From: Hymenolepis diminuta
Lineage: Eukaryota > Platyhelminthes > Cestoda > Cyclophyllidea > Hymenolepididae
Length of the DNA stretch: 64,000 bases
Direction of reading: 5' to 3'
NCBI GenBank assembly: GCA_900708905.1
Contig: CAADRB010000024.1
Span: forward strand, 1,866,611-1,930,610
Below, in pieces: positions 59,568 through 64,000 of the stretch. Under the pieces are notes generated by a model that saw nothing but the letters and a program-made list of their open reading frames with translations, was not told the DNA's origin and made no database searches. The position numbers and the translations under genes were made by a program. Position 1 is the first letter of the stretch. Every line of letters starts with the position of its first letter.

Positions 59568-60739
59568 GTAGATTTTCCTATGGACTCTCCTTCTGCTTCT
59601 TACCTGCTTGGATTATTGTTATACTAATTAACGGGCAATTAATTAGTCCCCTATATCCTAATTTTATTCGAGCAGTTGTGCTTTCTTAATAAAGGCACAA
59701 AGAGAAGCCTCCGTTGAGCTACAATGTTCAAATTTTTACCCTCTGGGACTGGGTTACCGCATTACTATAAAGCAGCCTAGGTTGTGTAATAGATGACGTG
59801 CCGTTATAACTTCATATTAAAATGAGACCTGAAAGTATTCTTGAATGCGAATTTTTGACGATTCCATCTGCATCTGTCAAGTCAGAGAGATCCCATCAGT
59901 GCACTTCCAATCAGCTAAATAGGTAATGATCTTGATAAATGAAAACCAAATGCAAATTCCTCAACCCCAGGAATTTCAATGCCATATTAATCCTTTAAAT
60001 TGTTTACTGGAGAGAAATTTCTTCAATAGGACAGAACATTTCATTTATTTTCCATAGGAGGACTAAAAAGCCCTACAACATTCATCAGGTATAAACGTCC
60101 AAATACATAGGAAATCAGAACTCATAAAGAGGGAGTGAGTTCAATTTTATAAGAGTATATTTGAAGCAGCAGAGGTTAGAGCCAGAGAATCAGGAGAATC
60201 CAGACTTAATATTAGCTCCAAATCATCAGGCGACTGTTTTTACAAGGTGAAGTTCCCTCAGGAGTTACTCTTTCATTTTATTATTTTGCTCTTCATATTT
60301 TGATGATAATGAATTCTCGAGATTTCGCAGCCATCCTCTTTTCGCGTATTTTTTCGTAGCCTTTCTCTACTGCATGAAAGAGTCCACCAGTGAGCAGATC
60401 GCTCATTGCTCTCTCATCTCACTTTCGTATACAAAGAGTCGATGACATCGAGAATCCACAAATAAAACATCTCTTTTAGGTATATATTTCAGTTATGGTT
60501 GATTTTCACCGATGGGATTGACAAAACTCTTTGTGGGATTTATCATCCAAATCTTTCATCACCCCGAACACCTATTCAGCATTCTCTCGATGTTGATTTA
60601 AACAAACTCACTCTCGTATGTGTAGATTTAGAGGCACTTTCTTTTGATAAACGGGGTTTCAATGACATTTCTGCTAATACTGCCTCTTCGTTGTGACGAA
60701 TCGCCCACGAATCTAACCTTCGTTTTTGAAATTACGACA

Positions 60740-60905
60740 TAAGGTTTCCTAGAGAGACATTTTCTGCTAAAAATTTAACATTCATTTGTCTCCTGCTTGT
60801 CAATCCTAGCATCATTCTTTGAGCGGTTTTCTGAATAGCCCTCAGTCTATTATCGTCACCATACAGCAGATGACTGTAGGAGGTAAGACGTACAGAAAGA
60901 CTGCT
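60740..60905 (-). mobile_element. Possible non-LTR retrotransposon RT C-terminus fragment
   Basis: One minus-strand frame reads LLYGDDNRLRAIQKTAQRMM followed by LGLTSRRQMN. This resembles the stretch after the reverse transcriptase catalytic core in RTE/Jockey-type elements, where an LLYG segment is followed by a basic helix and a GLTSRR- or GISRRD-like turn. It is only about 45 residues long and broken outside this stretch. The match rests on pattern recall and may be chance. Confidence 0.35.
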
Positions 60906-63900
60906 TCGGTAAATATTTTCAAGGTCATTTCATTAACTCCTTTAAATTAATATACGTAATAATGTCGACAATATATTGAAAAACTTTATCATTTCTTTTC
61001 ATTGTTACCCACAGTAATATAAAAATAATTTACAACTGTTAATTCTGGGGAGCACATCGGTTATCAAAAAGTATAACAAATTAAAAAGGGGGTTGAAAAT
61101 TTACTGAGTGTAATATCACGGTATCAACGAGTCTTCCTTCATTTGACTTTTGGATTCGGATGAAACAAAATTTACTAAGTGGATATTTCACGCTCCAAGA
61201 TCCTAATTTTATGAGGTGTCCCCAAGGTTACAGAAAATGCGCTGTTCAGTTCATTTTGACAGATTTTTATTATGGTGGTCGATCTTGTCACTTCAACTCA
61301 TTTTCTTCCAATCGTAGAAAAAGCAAAATGAACTTACATGGTATTCAACAGCTTACAGTCTTAGAGTGAAAGAGATAGGTCAGCTAAAAAGCCATATTTA
61401 GCTAAGCATAAGCAATTGTTAAACCGCAGTACTTCGCCAGTGGCAGTATTCACAAAGTCAGTGTATCAAGGAGAACAAAAGAGCATCAATGAACTAAATA
61501 AATCCAGAATGTATTGAATCACAAGATGGCGAACAGGAGTGTATGAATAGTACTGTTACTATGATTGTATGCGCCACATATCAAGCTACTTGATTGGTAG
61601 TTATAAGTTGCATGGCATAATCAATAAGGATACTGGATAACCACGAGTACACGAGTCGGATTGGCACATGAATTGCATCTTCCTGAAAGGACTGATGATG
61701 TATGAAAACAAAGTATAAAGTATTAGACCCGTAACAAGTAAGATGATTCAATCAAGGAATGGACAATAAAATNGGGGGAGGGGGAGAGGGTCGAAAATGA
61801 TATTTTGGGCCTTATCCATTGAGAATGGTTTATTACCACAAAAGACTGTCTTCCTTGCTCTAAATTATTTGAAGTTATAAGTTTTGGTGTGTTTTTTAAA
61901 CTATACCTGAGGTGAATGGAAGTATTTGAATTACACAGTACCGACAGAATAGGGTAGAAGTCCATAGAATTAAATAGTACAATTGTATTGAATGAAGGAA
62001 TTTCAAACAAGTGCCGAGAGAGTGTATTAATTAAGAGGGCGTAACAGAAGAGGAATTATCAGGGATTTTATATGCTAAGTATTGGGTATGAGGACCAATA
62101 AGGTGATTTTATCCTTAGATTGGCCTCTAGTGAAAATGGGAAGGTAACTACGCGCATAATGTGATAAATCTTACCATGACGTATTAGAATCGATCAAAGT
62201 GATTCATTAATCCGACAAGAATGATATCATAAAAATTCTGCTAATGTTTATTATCATCCATAAAATATAACTCTCTTCTTTTCAATTAAAGTAACGACCT
62301 CGTTTAATTTTGTAATCTCATCAGAGCAGACTCTGGGATGAATAAAGCATATTTTTAATAAGAAAACTGACTTATTTCTAGAAAATATTAAAATTACGAT
62401 GATGATGATGATAATGATGGCGTAATAATAATTACAATGAAAATAAGAAAATTAACTTTGAAATAATAAAAAAATGAATGAATAAATTTTGGGAGTCTAG
62501 AAAGGAACACTTGAGTTGTAAGCAAATCATGAAAAAAAAAGCTACAAGACCGATTGTTTCTCGTATGAAAATTTCTATTTGGGGACGTGAAATCATATAC
62601 CCTCAAGAACCAGTGAAGGTAAGTACACCAGTCTTAAACCACTCTTGAATACTTCGAAATGACTAAGGCTACACTCTTATCGATTCACGAAAATTTGTTT
62701 TAAAAACTTCTCCGACAATTTTTTTCGAAATTCGAAGTCTCAAATTGGGAGGTTTTGTCTTGAGCACGCATGAAACACATATCCAGTGTCCTCATAGATA
62801 AACTCTTTCGAGCCTTCCTGTACTATTTAGAAGAAAATGACCTTGCTAATTCACTAATAAGACAAATTGAGCAAAGAGCTAAAGCGCATAGATTTTGTAC
62901 TCTTAAATTAGGAATTATAATGAATCAGACATTCATAAATTATATACGACTGACTGTTTCTTGGGTGTGGAGACTTATGTCTCAGACATGCTGCCATCAA
63001 TCGACAAGATTTTGTCGCCATAAGACAATTGTCATATTTATCAAGCTTCTAGGACTACACAGCACTCCACCCTCTCCCTCACCCTGTAACTTTTCACTCG
63101 CCATATCTTTACTGTTTAATTCCCGACCTAGAAGTGACAAAGCTTTAAAAATTGAGCGGTGATATTACTCATCATCTTTCGAGTAATAGAGCTGCTAGTT
63201 GATAGATATTTCGGGTGAAAAGTTGATTGAAATTTCCGCTCCGCATAATTTTTTACTATTTTACATCGTTCTAAAATTATTTTTTTCAAAGTGAATTTTT
63301 CACTTGTTTTTAAACAGTTCCTTAGCCCATATGGTTTGAAGGCAACTGAGTATACTTATGGTTACTAACTCTAGACATCAAAGATAGTAGTAACGAATGT
63401 GGAAAAGACGCAACCAGCCATTTATAAAACTTTGTGTAGTGCGGGTTTTTGTTACCAATTTAATTAGATGGGAAAGCACCTAATCAAGAGAACGCGAGCT
63501 TGGACATCAGAATTGAATATAGAGTTCACCCTTCTGTCGTCTTTTTATTTAATGAGTCATGTCTTGCTATCCTTACGTCAGAATAATAAGGAATCTGTTA
63601 ATAACTACAAAGGTAAAGCGATAATAGTGGCGTGCCACTCATTATATTTGCGGCGGACTCCAAAATGGGCAAGATTTTGTGTCCTATCTTAAACTCAGGG
63701 CGCAGTGTTTTAGAAACCCTCCTCTTTGTTTATTGGCTGCTTGTTAAAACTAAGGGGACAGACCCCAAAAACAGGTCTTACCGGCGGCTTACTTGAATAT
63801 ACCAACCTAGTTACTTTCTCGTACGATGGGACTTGCGATTTAGAGGCATGGAGCAGTTGGGTCTTCAACCATCACAAGATTTACCGTGGACGATTTAATT

Positions 63901-64000
63901 AGCAGTAGAGGGCGACAGCAGACTCAAAACCCATGTTTTTATTAAGGGCTAATTAAAGGAGACATTTCAGAATAAGAATTTGGTTTTAAGAAGCATCTAA
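60906..64000. other. Gene-free right end of window
   Basis: No supportable gene. Frames at 61723-62010 (minus; contains the undetermined base 61773), 62770-63162 (plus) and 63468-63692 (plus) have no family resemblance. A short GAT-repeat microsatellite lies at about 62398-62421. Confidence 0.5.
62398..62421. repeat. (GAT)n microsatellite
   Basis: A short imperfect run of GAT triplets in gene-free sequence, with one GATAAT interruption. Confidence 0.75.

Noticed and set aside
62770..63162. 130-codon plus-strand frame
   Set aside because: No family resemblance and no supporting gene structure around it.
1..64000. CRISPR arrays, rRNA genes, prokaryotic operons or ribosome binding sites
   Set aside because: None seen. 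The window has spliced eukaryotic genes and no regularly spaced short repeats.

Overview
The window looks like animal nuclear DNA, most likely from a flatworm and plausibly a parasitic one. Coding is sparse (four supportable genes, all on the + strand, in 64 kb). The genes are split by GT/AG introns that are either tiny (37-39 bp) or several kb long. The non-coding DNA holds decayed Ty3/Gypsy-like elements and tRNA-derived SINEs of the sort common in flatworm genomes. Two genes are clear metazoan orthologues by sequence recall (TMEM167B/kish-B and COG8). The exact species cannot be read from the sequence.

Layout. 1-10.2 kb is gene-free, with two SINE copies and a rearranged Gypsy-derived fragment (7.4-8.7 kb). 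10.26-25.04 kb is a 13-exon gene for a ~1003-residue protein with an N-terminal PH domain and a late coiled coil. Its introns carry a SINE, a second Gypsy deletion derivative, LTR-like repeats, another SINE and an assembly gap. 25.0-28.8 kb is intergenic, with two direct LTR-like repeats about 0.5 kb apart. 28.79-37.56 kb holds two tightly packed Golgi genes: TMEM167B (74 aa, intronless) and, 97 bp downstream, COG8. 37.6-46.6 kb is gene-free apart from one dispersed repeat. 46.64-50.88 kb is a three-exon gene for a secreted-type LRR membrane protein. 50.9-64 kb has no gene I can support, only repeat remnants.

The most striking thing in the window is COG8. Its last exon continues in one open frame for about 1,380 residues beyond the conserved subunit. 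This tail is acidic and almost free of tryptophan except for a series of W-in-acid motifs near its end, many of them W pairs 5-9 residues apart. That resembles the tryptophan/acid 'lasso' sequences that bind the COPI coat in other Golgi proteins, so I suggest a COPI-capturing tail grafted onto a Golgi tether subunit. TMEM167B and COG8 both act in Golgi traffic, and a splice-acceptor-like sequence just upstream of the COG8 start suggests they may be processed as a spliced-leader operon. The second notable item is a Gypsy-derived family in which two diverged copies share the same internal deletion, protease joined directly to integrase. That implies the deleted form was itself mobile.

All exon structures were built by hand from splice consensus and reading-phase agreement. 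No alignment, RNA or database evidence was available.
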